Shown one piece after another: positions 39,442 through 48,591 of a DNA stretch of 64,000 bases. Within the stretch, counting starts at the first letter, position 1. The number at the start of each line of letters is the position of its first letter. The notes under the pieces were generated by a model, which was given only the letters and a program-made list of their open reading frames with translations, was not told the DNA's origin and searched no databases. The translations under genes were made by a program, and so were the position numbers. Source of the stretch: Streptomyces sp. NBC_01198 (GTDB taxonomy: Bacteria; Actinomycetota; Actinomycetes; Streptomycetales; Streptomycetaceae); the NCBI RefSeq assembly GCF_036010485.1, contig NZ_CP108568.1, forward strand, positions 6,556,001 through 6,620,000, read 5' to 3'.

Positions 39442-40353
39442 ATGTCCGAACCGACCGGTGCCGCCCGCCGACGCGGGCCCTTCAGAGTCGGGGACCAGGT
39501 CCAGCTCACCGACCCCAAGGGACGCCACTACACCTTCACGCTCGAAGCCGGGAAGCAGTTCCACACCCACAAGGGTGCCTTCCCGCACGACGAGCTGATC
39601 GGTGCTCCCGAGGGCAGCGTGGTCCGTACCACGGGAAACGTCGCCTATCTCGCGCTGCGCCCGCTGCTCCCCGACTACGTCCTGTCCATGCCCCGCGGGG
39701 CCGCCGTGGTCTACCCCAAGGACGCGGGGCAGATCCTGGCGATGGCCGACATCTTCGCCGGCGCCCGCGTGGTGGAGGCCGGCGTCGGCTCCGGGTCGCT
39801 GAGCAGCTTCCTGCTGCGGGCGATCGGCGACCACGGGATGCTGCACAGCTACGAGCGCCGGGCGGACTTCGCCGAGATCGCCACCCAGAACGTGGAGCGC
39901 TACTTCGGCGGCCCGCACCCGGCCTGGCAGCTCACCGTCGGCGACCTCCAGGACCACCTGTCCGACACCGACGTGGACCGGGTGATCCTGGACATGCTGG
40001 CCCCCTGGGAGTGCCTGGAGCCGGTCTCCAAGGCCCTGGTGCCCGGCGGCATCCTGTGCGCCTACGTGGCCACCACCACGCAGCTGGCCCGTACCGTCGA
40101 GGCGATCAGGGAGCACGGCTCGTTCAACGAGCCGGCCGCCTGGGAGACCATGGTCCGCACCTGGCACGTCGAGGGCCTGGCGGTCCGGCCCGATCACCGG
40201 ATGATCGGCCACACCGGCTTCCTGCTGACCGCCCGCCGGCTCGCCGACGGGGTGGAGCCGCCGCTGCGCCGCCGCCGTCCGGCGAAGGGCGCCTACGGCG
40301 AGGACTACACCGGCCCGGGCAGCGGCAGCGGCGGGTCCGCCGCCGAGCGCTAG
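39442..40353 (+). CDS. trmI: tRNA (adenine-N1)-methyltransferase, TrmI family
   Basis: A 303 aa SAM-dependent methyltransferase forming m1A58 in the T-loop of tRNAs. The N-terminal beta domain (residues 1-80) is followed by a Rossmann fold with VVEAGVGSGSLSSFLLRA (motif I) and DRVILDMLAPWE (motif IV, catalytic Asp). The RPDHRMIGHTGFL C-terminal segment is family-specific. I start at ATG 39442 (MSEPTG), the usual family start; ATG 39436 and GTG 39433 are in frame. The last 20 residues are Gly/Ser-rich. It precedes the arc/dop region, as in other actinomycetes. Confidence 0.95.
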   Translation: MSEPTGAARRRGPFRVGDQVQLTDPKGRHYTFTLEAGKQFHTHKGAFPHDELIGAPEGSVVRTTGNVAYLALRPLLPDYVLSMPRGAAVVYPKDAGQILAMADIFAGARVVEAGVGSGSLSSFLLRAIGDHGMLHSYERRADFAEIATQNVERYFGGPHPAWQLTVGDLQDHLSDTDVDRVILDMLAPWECLEPVSKALVPGGILCAYVATTTQLARTVEAIREHGSFNEPAAWETMVRTWHVEGLAVRPDHRMIGHTGFLLTARRLADGVEPPLRRRRPAKGAYGEDYTGPGSGSGGSAAER

Positions 40354-40577
40354 GTCCCTACCGGGCAGTTTCGGCCAACTTCGGCACGCCGTCGCCGGTT
40401 TGTCCCTTCCTGGCAGAGCGGCGGCGGCTTTCCGCGGCCCGGACGCGTACCTCATATGCCGTAAAAACACCGGGACGGCGTTTCACGCGGGTCACCGCCG
40501 CCCCCGCTGTTCCCGCCGGGTGTGACGTGTGGCACCATGCTGGCCAGCCCCGCCGACCGACCCCAGGAGACAGGCGA

Positions 40578-41159
40578 GTGCAGCCCTCCGCAGGCCAGCA
40601 CCTTCCGCACACCCGTACCCGCGGCGTCCACTGGATCAGCACGGCCGCCGCCCTCGGCGCCGTGGTGGCCGCGATCGCCCTCGTCCAGCCCGCCGACGCC
40701 TCGCCGGGCAAGCCGGCCGCCGCCGGCAGGACCCCCGCCGCGCCGGTCGCGCCGCCCGACCCGGCAGCCGCAACCTACCCGCTGGACTGCGGCAGTGGTG
40801 TGGCCACCGACGTGGTCAGCAAGGTCTCCGGCGACCTGGACGGCGACGGCCGCCCGGAGACCGCCGTGGTGGTGCGCTGCCACAGCGACACCGGCACCCC
40901 GCCCAGCGGCGTCTACGTGCTGTCCGCGCCCAGGACCGCCGGCGGCGCCCCGCGGATCGCCGTGACCCTGGTCAAGCCCGGCGACAACCGGCAGATCAGC
41001 GACTTCCGGCTGGAGGGCCGCAGCGTCAAGGCGACGGTGCTTGGCTTCTCCTCGGACAGCGTCCCGCAGTGCTGCCCAGACATGAGCCGCGGCTACTCCT
41101 GGGAGTGGCGCGACGGCCGTTACGTGGCCCTGCCCGGGCCGGCCGGCAACACGGTCTGA
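40578..41159 (+). CDS. secreted or membrane-anchored hypothetical protein
   Basis: A 193 aa protein. Residues 1-17 are basic, about 20-38 hydrophobic, and a likely signal peptidase site follows ADA; the next 35 residues are Pro/Ala-rich. The folded part contains DLDGDGRPETAVVVRC, an FG-GAP/EF-hand-like metal-binding loop, and paired cysteines (YPLDCGSG, VRCHSD, PQCCPDMS) that probably form disulphides outside the cell. GTG 40578 has AGGAGA 7 nt upstream. I do not recognise a function. Its stop lies 15 bp from the end of the convergent ferredoxin gene. Confidence 0.82.
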   Translation: MQPSAGQHLPHTRTRGVHWISTAAALGAVVAAIALVQPADASPGKPAAAGRTPAAPVAPPDPAAATYPLDCGSGVATDVVSKVSGDLDGDGRPETAVVVRCHSDTGTPPSGVYVLSAPRTAGGAPRIAVTLVKPGDNRQISDFRLEGRSVKATVLGFSSDSVPQCCPDMSRGYSWEWRDGRYVALPGPAGNTV

Positions 41160-41174
41160 CCCGGGGCCCGGCGC

Positions 41175-41465
41175 TCACTCCGCGTCGGGGCCGTAGACCT
41201 CGGTACGGTCGGCGGCCCGGCGTACGTGGATGCAGTCGCCGGGGCACTCCTTGGCCGAATCCACGACATCCCGCAGCAAAGCCACCGGTACGGGTACGGT
41301 GGCCCCAGGGGCCTGCCGCAGCTCGTCGTCCTCACCCTTGACATAGGCGAGGCCGTCGATGTCCAGCTCGAACACCTCGGGCGCGTACTGCACGCAGATC
41401 CCGTCACCGGTGCACAGGTCCTGATCGATCCAGACCTCAAGCGCTTCGGCCGTCTCGTTGCTCAC
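41175..41465 (-). CDS. small [3Fe-4S]-type ferredoxin
   Basis: A 96 aa acidic ferredoxin. Cluster ligands: Cys-18 and Cys-24 in DLCTGDGICVQY, with Asp-21 where a 4Fe-4S protein has Cys, then Cys-74 followed by Pro in KECPGDC; Cys-78 is extra. This is the pattern of the [3Fe-4S] electron donors of actinobacterial cytochromes P450 and other oxidases. Divergent from arc across 241 bp; such a ferredoxin beside arc is familiar from related genomes. Redox partner unknown; no P450 is in the window. Confidence 0.9.
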   Translation of the reverse strand: MSNETAEALEVWIDQDLCTGDGICVQYAPEVFELDIDGLAYVKGEDDELRQAPGATVPVPVALLRDVVDSAKECPGDCIHVRRAADRTEVYGPDAE

Positions 41466-41636
41466 GGAAACTCATCCCTGCCGTTGGTCGTTCGGGAAGC
41501 AACCGCCCTGTCCGGCTGTTGACCGAATCGACGATACAACCGGCGGCTTTCCGGGCGTGCTCGGTGGGTATCTCAGTGGCGGAGGGACGTACGCAAGGGT
41601 GAAGATCGGACACACCGCGATCGTCTTTGTGATCTA

Positions 41637-41671
41637 GGGGTTTCAACCCCCACCAGCCCAGGTAGGGTCTG
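41637..41671 (+). promoter_or_regulatory. arc promoter region with inverted repeat
   Basis: GGGGTT-TC-AACCCC (41637-41650) is a perfect 6 bp inverted repeat, placed where the -35 should be. TAGGGT at 41663-41668 is the likely -10. The decamer GTAGGGTCTG at 41662-41671 is repeated before pup (45155-45164) and, with one change, before prcB (45485-45494). Confidence 0.5.
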
Positions 41672-41706
41672 GAAACGTCCAGCTCCCCTTGGAGGAGGTG
41701 AGGACC

Positions 41707-43473
41707 GTGGCGGCCCACGACGACGACATCAACCGTGGCGGCCGACCCGCTCGTGGTTCGGAAGACCCCATGAGCCAGGTCGCCTTTCTTGAGCAGGAGA
41801 TCGCCGTCCTGCGACGCAAGCTCGCCGACTCTCCGCGTCACACGAGGATTCTCGAAGAGCGGATCGTCGAGCTGCAGACCAATCTGTCCGGCGTGTCCGC
41901 GCAGAACGAACGGCTGGCGAGCACCCTTCGCGAGGCCCGCGACCAGATCGTGGCCCTCAAGGAGGAGGTCGACCGGCTCGCGCAGCCACCGGCGGGCTTC
42001 GGCGTTTTCCTGCAGTCCAACGACGACGGGACGGCGGACATCTTCACCGGCGGGCGCAAGCTCCGGGTGAACGTCAGCCCGTCGGTCGACCTCGACGAGC
42101 TCAGGCGCGGACAGGAGCTGATGCTCAACGAAGCGCTGAACGTGGTCGAGGCGATGGAGTTCGAGCGGGTCGGCGACATCGTCACCCTCAAGGAGATCCT
42201 GGAGGACGGCGAGCGCGCCCTGGTGATCGGGCACACCGACGAGGAGCGGGTGGTACGGCTCGCCGAACCGCTGCTCGACGGCACCCTGCGCACCGGCGAC
42301 GCCCTGCTGCTCGAACCCCGCTCCGGATACGTCTACGAACGGGTGCCCAAGAGCGAGGTCGAGGAACTCGTCCTCGAAGAGGTCCCCGATATCGACTACC
42401 GCCAGATCGGCGGCCTCGGCAACCAGATCGAGCAGATCCGCGACGCGGTGGAGCTGCCCTACCTGCACGCCGATCTCTTCAAGGAGTACGAACTGCGCCC
42501 GCCCAAGGGCGTCCTGCTCTACGGTCCGCCGGGATGCGGCAAGACGCTCATCGCCAAGGCGGTCGCCAACTCGCTGGCCAAGAAGGTGGCCGAGGTCACC
42601 GGGCAGCCCCAGGGCAAGAGCTACTTCCTGAACATCAAGGGCCCCGAGCTGCTGAACAAGTACGTCGGCGAGACCGAGCGGCAGATCCGCCTGGTCTTCC
42701 AGCGTGCCCGGGAGAAGGCGAGCGAGGGCACCCCGGTCATCGTCTTCTTCGACGAGATGGAATCGCTCTTCCGCACCCGCGGCAGCGGCGTCAGCTCGGA
42801 CGTGGAGAACACCATCGTCCCGCAGCTGCTCGCCGAGATCGACGGTGTGGAAGGCCTGGAGAACGTCATCGTGATCGGCGCCTCCAACCGCGAGGACATG
42901 ATCGACCCGGCGATCCTGCGCCCGGGCCGGCTGGACGTGAAGATCAAGATCGAGCGTCCCGACGCCGAGGCGGCCAAGGACATCTTCTCGAAGTACCTGG
43001 TCGACACGCTCCCGCTGCACGGCGAGGACCTGGCCGAGCACGGCGGGTCGAAGGCGGCCACCGTGGACGCCATGATCCAGTCCGTGGTGGAGCGGATGTA
43101 CTCCGAGACCGAGGAGAACCGCTTCCTGGAGGTCACCTACGCCAACGGTGACAAGGAAGTCCTGTACTTCAAGGACTTCAACTCCGGCGCGATGATCCAG
43201 AACATCGTGGACCGGGCCAAGAAGATGGCGATCAAGGCCTTCCTGGACCAGGACCAGCGCGGCATGCGCGTCGCCCACCTGCTCGCCGCCTGCGTGGACG
43301 AGTTCAAGGAGAACGAGGACCTGCCGAATACCACCAACCCCGACGACTGGGCCCGAATCTCCGGAAAGAAGGGCGAGCGGATCGTGTTCATCCGCACCCT
43401 GGTGACCGGAAAGCAGGGCGCCGACACGGGTCGGTCCATCGACACCGTGGCGAATACCGGACAGTATCTGTAA
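41707..43473 (+). CDS. arc: proteasome-associated AAA ATPase ARC (Mpa homologue)
   Basis: ARC forms a hexameric ring that recognises Pup, unfolds pupylated proteins and feeds them to the 20S proteasome. The 588 aa length equals that of the S. coelicolor protein. N-terminal coiled coil (about residues 20-95, [19 protein letters not shown] onward) binds Pup. Two OB-like domains follow (about 98-240). The AAA module has Walker A GPPGCGKT (about 273-280) and Walker [10 protein letters not shown] (about 345-353). The C-terminus ends QYL, whose penultimate Tyr is the proteasome-docking element. GTG 41707 has AGGAGGT upstream. Confidence 0.97.
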   Translation: MAAHDDDINRGGRPARGSEDPMSQVAFLEQEIAVLRRKLADSPRHTRILEERIVELQTNLSGVSAQNERLASTLREARDQIVALKEEVDRLAQPPAGFGVFLQSNDDGTADIFTGGRKLRVNVSPSVDLDELRRGQELMLNEALNVVEAMEFERVGDIVTLKEILEDGERALVIGHTDEERVVRLAEPLLDGTLRTGDALLLEPRSGYVYERVPKSEVEELVLEEVPDIDYRQIGGLGNQIEQIRDAVELPYLHADLFKEYELRPPKGVLLYGPPGCGKTLIAKAVANSLAKKVAEVTGQPQGKSYFLNIKGPELLNKYVGETERQIRLVFQRAREKASEGTPVIVFFDEMESLFRTRGSGVSSDVENTIVPQLLAEIDGVEGLENVIVIGASNREDMIDPAILRPGRLDVKIKIERPDAEAAKDIFSKYLVDTLPLHGEDLAEHGGSKAATVDAMIQSVVERMYSETEENRFLEVTYANGDKEVLYFKDFNSGAMIQNIVDRAKKMAIKAFLDQDQRGMRVAHLLAACVDEFKENEDLPNTTNPDDWARISGKKGERIVFIRTLVTGKQGADTGRSIDTVANTGQYL

Positions 43474-43483
43474 GCACTACCCT

Positions 43484-43520
43484 CCGGCTGCGGGTCCCGA
43501 CAGCGGGTACCCGCAGCCGG
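43484..43520 (+). terminator. hairpin terminator after arc
   Basis: Bases 43484-43495 pair exactly with 43509-43520 (12 bp). The loop holds a further CCCG/CGGG pairing, and TGTGTTTT follows directly. It ends 46 bp before the dop start, so dop is probably transcribed partly by read-through or from its own promoter. Confidence 0.85.
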
Positions 43521-43566
43521 TGTGTTTTCCGGCCCGCACGGGCCGGAGCCGGGCAAGGAGGGCCGC

Positions 43567-45078
43567 ATGACCGTACGGCGAGTAATGGGCATCGAGACGG
43601 AGTACGGGATCTCCGTCCCCGGTCACCCGAACGCCAATGCCATGCTCACCTCGTCCCAGATCGTCAACGCGTACGCCGCGGCGATGCACCGGGCGCGCCG
43701 CGCCCGCTGGGACTTCGAGGAGGAGAACCCGCTGCGGGACGCCCGCGGCTTCGATCTCGCACGGGACGCGGCGGACTCCACCCAGCTCACCGACGAGGAC
43801 ATCGGCCTGGCCAACGTGATCCTCACCAACGGTGCCCGGCTCTACGTGGACCACGCCCATCCGGAGTATTCGTCGCCGGAGATCACCAATCCGCGGGACG
43901 CGGTGCTGTGGGACAAGGCCGGCGAGCGCATCATGGCCGAGGCCGCGATGCGGGCCGCCCAGCTGCCGGGCGCCCAGCCGATCCACCTGTACAAGAACAA
44001 CACCGACAACAAGGGCGCCTCCTACGGCACCCACGAGAACTACCTGATGAAGCGCGAGACGCCGTTCTCCGACATCGTCAGGCACCTCACCCCCTTCTTC
44101 GTCTCCCGGCAGGTGGTGACCGGCGCGGGCCGGGTCGGCATCGGCCAGGACGGCCACGAGCACGGCTTCCAGCTCAGCCAGCGCGCGGACTACTTCGAGG
44201 TCGAGGTCGGACTTGAGACCACGCTCAAGCGGCCCATCATCAACACCCGCGACGAACCGCACTCCGACGCCGAGAAATACCGCCGGCTGCACGTGATCAT
44301 CGGCGACGCCAACCTCTCGGAGATCTCCACCTACCTCAAGCTCGGCACCACCGCGCTGGTGCTGTCGATGATCGAGGACGGCTTCATCAAGGTGGACCTG
44401 GCCGTGGACCAGCCGGTCCGCACCCTGCACGACGTCTCCCACGACCCCGGCCTGCACCAGTTGATCACGCTGCGTAACGGCCGGACACTCACCGCTGTCC
44501 AGCTCCAGATGGAGTACTACGAGCTGGCCCGCAAATACACCGAGGAGCGCTACGGCTCGGACGCGGACCCGCAGACCACGGACGTACTGGCCCGCTGGGA
44601 GGACGTGCTCAACCGGCTGGAGAGCGACCCGATGACCCTGTCGGCCGAACTGGACTGGGTCGCCAAACTTCAGGTCCTCGAAGGCTACCGGCGCCGCGAC
44701 AACCTGGGCTGGGACGCCGCCCGGCTGCAGCTGGTCGACCTGCAGTACGCCGACGTACGCCCCGACAAGGGCCTCTACAACCGCCTGGTGGCCCGTGGCC
44801 GCATCCAGCGCCTGCTGGACGAGGAGGAGGCCCTCAGGGCCGTCACCAAGCCCCCGGAGGACACCAGGGCGTACTTCCGCGGCCGCTGCCTGGAGCAGTA
44901 CGCCGACGACGTGGCCGCCGCCTCCTGGGACTCGGTCATCTTCGACCTTCCCGGCCGTGACTCACTGCAACGGGTGCCTACCCTCGAACCGCTGCGCGGC
45001 ACCCGCAACCACGTCAAGGAGCTGCTGGACCGCTGCCGTACGGCCGAAGATCTGGTTCGCATCCTCTCCGGCGGCTGA
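43567..45078 (+). CDS. dop: deamidase/depupylase of Pup
   Basis: Dop converts the C-terminal Gln of Pup to Glu and also removes Pup from substrates. A 503 aa glutamine-synthetase-like protein with [13 protein letters not shown] at the N-terminus (ATP/Mg-binding Glu and Tyr), the Dop-specific insertion loop after residue 40, [20 protein letters not shown] and [11 protein letters not shown] as nucleotide/metal residues. ATG 43567 follows AAGGAGG. Distinguished from PafA by the ISVPGHPN start, the inserted loop and linkage to arc and pup. Confidence 0.97.
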   Translation: MTVRRVMGIETEYGISVPGHPNANAMLTSSQIVNAYAAAMHRARRARWDFEEENPLRDARGFDLARDAADSTQLTDEDIGLANVILTNGARLYVDHAHPEYSSPEITNPRDAVLWDKAGERIMAEAAMRAAQLPGAQPIHLYKNNTDNKGASYGTHENYLMKRETPFSDIVRHLTPFFVSRQVVTGAGRVGIGQDGHEHGFQLSQRADYFEVEVGLETTLKRPIINTRDEPHSDAEKYRRLHVIIGDANLSEISTYLKLGTTALVLSMIEDGFIKVDLAVDQPVRTLHDVSHDPGLHQLITLRNGRTLTAVQLQMEYYELARKYTEERYGSDADPQTTDVLARWEDVLNRLESDPMTLSAELDWVAKLQVLEGYRRRDNLGWDAARLQLVDLQYADVRPDKGLYNRLVARGRIQRLLDEEEALRAVTKPPEDTRAYFRGRCLEQYADDVAAASWDSVIFDLPGRDSLQRVPTLEPLRGTRNHVKELLDRCRTAEDLVRILSGG

Positions 45079-45154
45079 AACGGGCCAGAACCGGGAATCA
45101 ACGGGGTAGCACTCGGACGTTGACGTATTCGAGAGCCGGGGACGGGCCCTCCTT

Positions 45155-45164
45155 GTAGGGTCTG
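45155..45164 (+). promoter_or_regulatory. likely -10 region of pup
   Basis: GTAGGGTCTG here is identical to the decamer before arc. TAGGGT (45156-45161) would be the -10, about 40 bp before the pup start. No good -35 hexamer is spaced from it. Confidence 0.45.
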
Positions 45165-45200
45165 ATCTTGTAGGACACGCAACCGAGCGGGGTGAGGGAC

Positions 45201-45419
45201 ATGGCAACCAAGGACACCGACGGCGGACAGCAGAAGGCAACGCGTTCCACGGACGAGGCCGAGGAGGTCCAGCAGGACGCCCAGGCCGCCGACGACCTCA
45301 AGGAACGCCACGAGAAGCTCTCGGACGACGTGGACTCCGTCCTCGACGAGATCGACGACGTCCTGGAGGAGAACGCCGAGGACTTCGTCAGGTCCTTCGT
45401 CCAAAAGGGCGGGCAGTAG
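45201..45419 (+). CDS. pup: prokaryotic ubiquitin-like protein Pup
   Basis: A 72 aa, highly acidic, intrinsically disordered modifier. The C-terminal half ([20 protein letters not shown], then [19 protein letters not shown]) is the part that folds on ARC. It ends Gly-Gly-Gln, so Dop must deamidate it to Glu before PafA can ligate it to lysines. ATG 45201 begins [12 protein letters not shown]; a GTG three codons upstream is possible. It lies 122 bp after dop and 107 bp before prcB, with its own -10-like element. Confidence 0.97.
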   Translation: MATKDTDGGQQKATRSTDEAEEVQQDAQAADDLKERHEKLSDDVDSVLDEIDDVLEENAEDFVRSFVQKGGQ

Positions 45420-45484
45420 CCGCTCTCACCCCGCCCCGCGGCCGGTATCCGGACCGCGGGGCGGATGGATTTCCGGACCGGCGG

Positions 45485-45494
45485 GTAGGGTCCG
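45485..45494 (+). promoter_or_regulatory. likely -10 region of prcB
   Basis: GTAGGGTCCG matches the arc and pup decamer at nine of ten positions; TAGGGT (45486-45491) would be the -10, about 35 bp before the prcB GTG. Confidence 0.45.
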
Positions 45495-45526
45495 TAACGA
45501 CCTCAAGATCGTGTGGAAGGAATCGC

Positions 45527-46372
45527 GTGGAAGCCACATCTCGCAGCAACGGGCGTCTGCCGGCCGCCTTCCTGACGCCCGGCTCCTCGTCGTTCCTCGA
45601 CTTCCTCGGTGAGCACTCGCCCGGGCTGCTGCCCGGCGGCCGCACGCTGCCGGCGGTCAAGGGCGCCGTCGAGCTGCCGCACGGCACCACGATCGTGTCC
45701 GCGACCTTCGACGGCGGCGTCATCCTGGCCGGTGACCGGCGCGCCACGATGGGCAACATCATCGCCTCGCGCGACATGGACAAGGTCTTCCCCGCCGACG
45801 AGTATTCAGCCGTCGGCATCGCGGGGACCGCGGGCCTGGCCGTCGAGATGGTCAAGCTCTTCCAGCTGGAGCTTGAGCACTACGAGAAGATCGAAGGCGC
45901 CACCCTGTCGCTGGAGGGCAAGGCCAACCGGCTGTCCACGATGATCAGGGGCAACCTCAGCATGGCCCTGCAGGGCCTGGCCGTGGTGCCGATCTTCGCC
46001 GGCTACGACACCGACCGCGAGAAGGGCCGGATCTTCTCCTACGACGTCACCGGCGGCCGCAGCGAGGAGACCGGCTTCGCGGCCACGGGCTCCGGCTCGG
46101 TCTACGCCCGCGGCACCCTCAAGAAGCTCTACCGCAAGGACCTGACCGAACGCCAGCTGGCCACCGCGGTGATCCAGGCACTCTACGACGCCGCCGACGA
46201 GGACTCCGCCACCGGCGGCCCCGACCTCGCCCGGCGGGTCTTCCCGCTCATCACCGTGATGACCGAGGAGGGCTTCCGCCGGCTGCCCGAGGCCGAGGTC
46301 GCCGAGCTCGCCCGCGAGGTCATCGACGCGCGGATGGAGCGCCCCGACGGCCCCCAGGCCCCGGTGCTGTGA
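45527..46372 (+). CDS. prcB: 20S proteasome beta subunit
   Basis: Catalytic subunit of the alpha7-beta7-beta7-alpha7 core. The 281 aa precursor has a 53-residue propeptide removed autocatalytically to expose Thr-54 ([14 protein letters not shown]). Other active-site residues are Asp in AGDRRATMG and Lys of VFPAD (the conserved DKVFPADEY), with the GSGSVYARG and Asp-Ser region in the C-terminal half. A GTG at 45527 follows GAAGG. It is 65 bp before prcA, forming prcBA. Confidence 0.97.
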   Translation: MEATSRSNGRLPAAFLTPGSSSFLDFLGEHSPGLLPGGRTLPAVKGAVELPHGTTIVSATFDGGVILAGDRRATMGNIIASRDMDKVFPADEYSAVGIAGTAGLAVEMVKLFQLELEHYEKIEGATLSLEGKANRLSTMIRGNLSMALQGLAVVPIFAGYDTDREKGRIFSYDVTGGRSEETGFAATGSGSVYARGTLKKLYRKDLTERQLATAVIQALYDAADEDSATGGPDLARRVFPLITVMTEEGFRRLPEAEVAELAREVIDARMERPDGPQAPVL

Positions 46373-46437
46373 CCCCCGGTCAGCCGACCTCCCTCCGCAC
46401 TCTCCCAGCGCCGACTGCAGAAAGGCACGGTTAGCCG

Positions 46438-47184
46438 GTGTCCACGCCCTTTTATGTCTCACCCCAGCAGGCCATGGCGGACCGCGCCGAATACGCCCGC
46501 AAAGGCATCGCGCGTGGCCGCAGCGTCGTCGTGCTGCAGTACACCGACGGAATCGTCTTCGTCGCGGAGAACCCGTCCCGCGCGCTGCACAAGGTCAGCG
46601 AGATCTACGACCGGATCGCCTTCGCGGCGGTCGGCAAGTACAACGAGTTCGAGAACCTGCGGATCGGCGGGGTGCGATACGCCGACCTGCGCGGATACAC
46701 CTACGACCGGGACGATGTGACGGCCCGTGGGCTCGCCAACGTCTACGCCCAGACGCTGGGCACGATCTTCTCCAGCGTCGGCGAGAAGCCGTACGAGGTG
46801 GAGCTGATCGTCGCGGAGGTGGGCTCCGCGCCCGAGGACGACCAGATCTACCGGCTGCCGCACGACGGGTCCATCGTCGACGAGCACGGGGCGGTCGCCG
46901 TCGGCGGCAACTCCGACCAGATCGGCTCCTACCTCGACCAGCGGCACCGCGACGGCATGACCCTGGCGGAAGCGCTGGCGCTGGCGGTGGAGTCCCTCAG
47001 CCGCGACACCAACGGCAGCGACCGCCAGCTGACGGCCGAGCAGCTGGAGGTCGCGGTGCTGGACCGCACGAGGCCGCAGCAGCGGAAGTTCAAGCGCATC
47101 CTCGGGCGTCAGCTCACCCGCCTCCTGGAGGCGGAGAGCGCCGCGACGACCACGACGGACGACCCCTCCGACGAGGAGGACTGA
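46438..47184 (+). CDS. prcA: 20S proteasome alpha subunit
   Basis: A 248 aa alpha subunit. The N-terminus ([22 protein letters not shown]) is the alpha-ring gating helix and pore segment; [21 protein letters not shown] starts the core beta sandwich. The C-terminus is acidic and disordered ([15 protein letters not shown]). GTG 46438 follows AAAGG. It ends the prcBA pair; a repeat-rich 237 bp gap follows before a convergent lacI gene. Confidence 0.97.
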   Translation: MSTPFYVSPQQAMADRAEYARKGIARGRSVVVLQYTDGIVFVAENPSRALHKVSEIYDRIAFAAVGKYNEFENLRIGGVRYADLRGYTYDRDDVTARGLANVYAQTLGTIFSSVGEKPYEVELIVAEVGSAPEDDQIYRLPHDGSIVDEHGAVAVGGNSDQIGSYLDQRHRDGMTLAEALALAVESLSRDTNGSDRQLTAEQLEVAVLDRTRPQQRKFKRILGRQLTRLLEAESAATTTTDDPSDEED

Positions 47185-47251
47185 CCCCGGGGGTGCCCCC
47201 GCCCTGCCTGGCGCGCCCCACCCTGGGACCTTCCCCCGGCGGGGGGCTCGT

Positions 47252-47416
47252 CGCGCAGTTCCCCGCGCCCCTGAAAAACGCTCACCCTCTCCGCAGAGGG
47301 CACCCCCTGGCAGGGGCCAACGCTGGGCAGCGGAGGAAACGCGCCCGAAGGGGGGCGGGGAACGGCGCGACCAGCCAAGACGGCGGGAAAGCGGCAACGC
47401 CGCAGCAAGTGGCACC
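47252..47416. repeat. interspersed repeat, inverted and direct parts, after prcA
   Basis: The 237 bp gap between prcA and lacI holds two relatives of the 13.7 kb repeats. Bases 47252-47272 are the exact reverse complement of 13752-13772, followed by AAAACGCTCACCCTC shared with 39345-39359. Bases 47360-47416 are a diverged copy of the 58 bp unit (GAAC-GCGCG-CCAGC start, CAAGTGGCACCCC end). The two halves face each other. No reading frame or promoter is evident. Confidence 0.75.
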
Positions 47417-47421
47417 CCACC

Positions 47422-48474
47422 TCACCCGGAAGCCGACGCAGTCGATGCTCGGGGGACCAGGGTCAGGGGGAGTTCGACGGGTGGTGCTGGGCGGCCCGCG
47501 AGGAGGGCCAGCAGGGCCGTCATGCCGTGCTCGCCGATGGACTCGGCGGGCAGCCGGACCGTCGTGAGCTCAGGATCGAGCGCCGTCGCCAGCGAAAGGT
47601 CGTCGAAGCCCGTCACGGACACGTCCTCCGGCACCCGAAGGCCCAGCGCCCGAGCGCCCTTGCAGGCGCCGGCCGCCAGGATGTCGTCGTCGCACAGCAG
47701 CGCCGTCGGCCGGGGCCCGGGCGCGCTCAGGGCGCGCACCGCCGCGTCCCTGGCCGCGGAGACGTTCAGCGCGGCCGTCTGCCGCGCCGGGGCCCGCAGC
47801 CCCGCCGCGGCCAGCTCCGCCGTGACGGCCTCCGTGCGGACCCGGAAGGTCCAGGTGTCCACGTCCGCCGCGATGTGCGCGACACGCCGGTGGCCGAGGC
47901 CCAGCAGGTGCCGGGTGACCTGGCGCAGGCCGTCCGCGACGGCCAGGTTGACCGTGGGCGGGCCGCTGGCGGCGCCGGGATCGCTGTCCAGCATCACCAG
48001 CGGCAGCCCGCCGTCGCCGATGCCGGCCAGCGCGTCGGCGGCCATCGACGAGGCGATGACCCCGTCGATCGCGGTCCGGGCGGAGCCGAAGGGGTCGCGG
48101 GCCGGGCCGGTACCGGCCGGCGAGGGGTAGAGCACCACCCCGAAGCCGTGCTCGTCGGCCACCTTGGCGGCGCCGGCGTAGACCCGGGCGAAGTATTCGT
48201 GGGTGAGGGCGGGGACGACGAGCAGCGCGGTCCTGGTGGCGCCGAGCCGCAGGCTGCGCGCGGCCAGGTTGGGGCGGTAGCCCAGGTCGCCGGCCGCGGC
48301 CCGTACCGTCTGCGCGGTCCGCTCCGAGACCCGGCCGCGCCACTTGTCGCCGAGCACCAGCGAGACCGTCGCCTGCGACACGCCGGCCGCGTGCGCGACG
48401 TCCCGGGAGGTGGGCCGCGTAACGGGCGCGCTCCGGCGCGTGGCGGGCGGCCGGCCCGCGTCGGCGTCGTGCAC
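47422..48474 (-). CDS. LacI family transcriptional regulator
   Basis: A 350 aa regulator with the helix-turn-helix at residues about 19-40 (TSRDVAHAAGVSQATVSLVL) and hinge helix NLAARSLRLGATRT, followed by a periplasmic-binding-protein-like effector domain (LLVVPALTHEYFARVYAG to VTGFDDLSLATALDPELTTV). GTG 48474 has AAAGGCGG about 7 nt upstream; an internal GTG before TRPTSRD is possible. Divergent from the MFS gene with a 117 bp intergenic region carrying a TACGTAT/ATACGTA inverted repeat. Ligand unknown. It interrupts the order of proteasome genes. Confidence 0.9.
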   Translation of the reverse strand: MHDADAGRPPATRRSAPVTRPTSRDVAHAAGVSQATVSLVLGDKWRGRVSERTAQTVRAAAGDLGYRPNLAARSLRLGATRTALLVVPALTHEYFARVYAGAAKVADEHGFGVVLYPSPAGTGPARDPFGSARTAIDGVIASSMAADALAGIGDGGLPLVMLDSDPGAASGPPTVNLAVADGLRQVTRHLLGLGHRRVAHIAADVDTWTFRVRTEAVTAELAAAGLRAPARQTAALNVSAARDAAVRALSAPGPRPTALLCDDDILAAGACKGARALGLRVPEDVSVTGFDDLSLATALDPELTTVRLPAESIGEHGMTALLALLAGRPAPPVELPLTLVPRASTASASG

Positions 48475-48538
48475 CCCTGCCGCCTTTCTGCGCCGTTCCC
48501 CGGTGCCGCGCGGGTGGACCGCGCGGCTGGCGCCATGG

Positions 48539-48565
48539 TACGTATGGTTCCGGACGTTATACGTA
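48539..48565. promoter_or_regulatory. candidate LacI-type operator
   Basis: TACGTAT (48539-48545) and ATACGTA (48559-48565) form a perfect inverted repeat with 13 bp between, centres two helical turns apart. The second arm sits within GTTATACGTAAC, 30 bp before the MFS start, and could block both divergent promoters. Confidence 0.55.
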
Positions 48566-48591
48566 ACACTAGCGCGGGTCGAAAGGACGGC

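Noticed and set aside
45420-45526. Endonuclease VII gene between pup and prcB as recalled in some Streptomyces
   Set aside because: The gap is only 107 bp here and has no frame of that kind.
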